Shown here one piece after another: positions 63,818 to 64,000 of a stretch of DNA of 64,000 nt. Location of the stretch: the NCBI GenBank assembly GCA_964424355.1, contig CAYRIO010000003.1, forward strand, positions 166,058 through 230,057, read 5' to 3'. The notes beneath the pieces are model-generated. The model was not told the DNA's origin. It was given only the letters and a program-made list of their open reading frames with translations, and searched no databases. Position numbers and translations under genes: made by a program. Source of the stretch: CAZEHS01 sp964424355 (GTDB lineage: Bacteria; Bacillota; Clostridia; Peptostreptococcales; Acidaminobacteraceae). Positions within the stretch are counted from its first letter, which is position 1; the number at the start of each line of letters is the position of its first letter.

Positions 63818-63973
63818 GGCTAACACAGGCTCTGCCGCAAGGATTTCGGGCATCTCCGGGGCCGATTTCGGACGGTCGCCCGAAATCACACCCCTTCGCC
63901 GGGGAGCAAGTCCCACTAACGGGTCATTCTTCTCCTGTCCGGCTCAAGGGCGTCGGCAAGCCAAACGTTATAC
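63818..63973 (+). repeat. attC10
   Basis: 156 bp from GGCTAAC to GTTATAC. The L boxes are GGCTcTGCCG and CGGCAAGCC. Cassette 11 starts at 63968 and leaves the window after 33 bases. Confidence 0.9.
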
Positions 63974-64000
63974 AAAATTTATGGGGGTAAACACATATTC

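Larger units (their letters stand above)
53851..64000 (+). mobile_element. Chromosomal integron: integrase, attI and at least ten gene cassettes
   Basis: An integrase gene, a candidate attI and ten cassettes follow each other in the same direction, each cassette closed by a long imperfect palindrome. The ten attC sites are 147-158 bp long and similar enough to form one family, as in large resident chromosomal integrons. Cassette boundaries by the G/TT rule are 55080, 55809, 57064, 58260, 58839, 59623, 60602, 61454, 62110, 62746 and 63968; the eleventh runs out of the window. Genes inside are AT-rich compared with the flanking chromosome, while the attC sites are GC-rich. Complete integrons in Firmicutes are, as far as I know, rare. 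Confidence 0.9.

Noticed and set aside
55079..63824. Cassette terminal inverted repeats as transposon ends
   Set aside because: Each cassette has different ends, no target duplications are seen, and only one strand pairs well. The cassette rule of G/TT junctions explains the boundaries.
55659..63973. Ten regularly spaced similar repeats as a CRISPR array
   Set aside because: The repeats are about 156 bp, strongly palindromic, and separated by whole genes. Their ends follow the attC core rule.

Overview
The window is a low-GC Gram-positive (Firmicutes) chromosome of the Clostridia type with moderately high GC. Supporting evidence is an intact mraZ-to-ftsZ cell-wall and division cluster, tandem DUF881 proteins with a small basic protein, sepF/yggT/ylmH/divIVA, an isoleucine T-box, Gram-positive Shine-Dalgarno sites and anaerobic enzymes (a glycyl radical enzyme, acyl-CoA dehydrogenase with EtfAB). 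MurE carries a DNPR motif, so the peptidoglycan should contain meso-diaminopimelate. The sporulation genes that usually sit beside ftsZ (spoIIGA, sigE, sigG) and after gpsA (spoIVA) are absent here.

1-11 kb holds a truncated LTA-synthase-like sulfatase, a radical SAM protein, an acyltransferase, homoserine dehydrogenase, rmuC, small envelope proteins, a phosphodiester glycosidase, a lipoprotein, a histidine kinase and a GlnK/GlnL-like two-component pair. 11-20 kb is a metabolic island: a sigma-54 activator, fabG, and the bcd-etfB-etfA-maoC operon. fabG and bcd are transcribed divergently, each from a good -24/-12 promoter, with a dyad midway between them that could bind the activator. A free-standing CutC-like glycyl radical enzyme follows. 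20-25 kb has ychF, the yfmF/yfmH peptidase pair and lgt.

25-50 kb is the dcw cluster: mraZ with its GTGGG-type operator, rsmH, ftsL, a PASTA penicillin-binding protein, murE, murF, mraY, murD, ftsW, murG, divIB, DUF881 twice, sbp and ftsZ. It continues through nrdR, pgeF, a DUF512 protein, der, gpsA, two envelope proteins, yggS, sepF, yggT, ylmH and divIVA. A T-box riboswitch controls ileS, whose HIGH signature is rewritten as GIHH, a variant I associate with mupirocin hyper-resistance.

From 53.85 kb to the end lies a chromosomal integron, the most unusual part of the window. A XerC/D-like integrase lacks the extra domain that defines IntI. It is followed in the same direction by a candidate attI and ten full cassettes, each ending in a 147-158 bp attC; an eleventh cassette is cut by the window edge. 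The cassette genes are AT-rich and mostly unknown; one is a HEPN-type protein and one a PD-(D/E)XK nuclease-like protein. Every cassette has terminal inverted repeats that run 7-15 bp beyond the canonical core box. All 22 mismatches I found in them are A/C on the top strand, which become G/T wobbles on the bottom strand, and position 11 is such a wobble in all ten cassettes. I know of no description of this feature.
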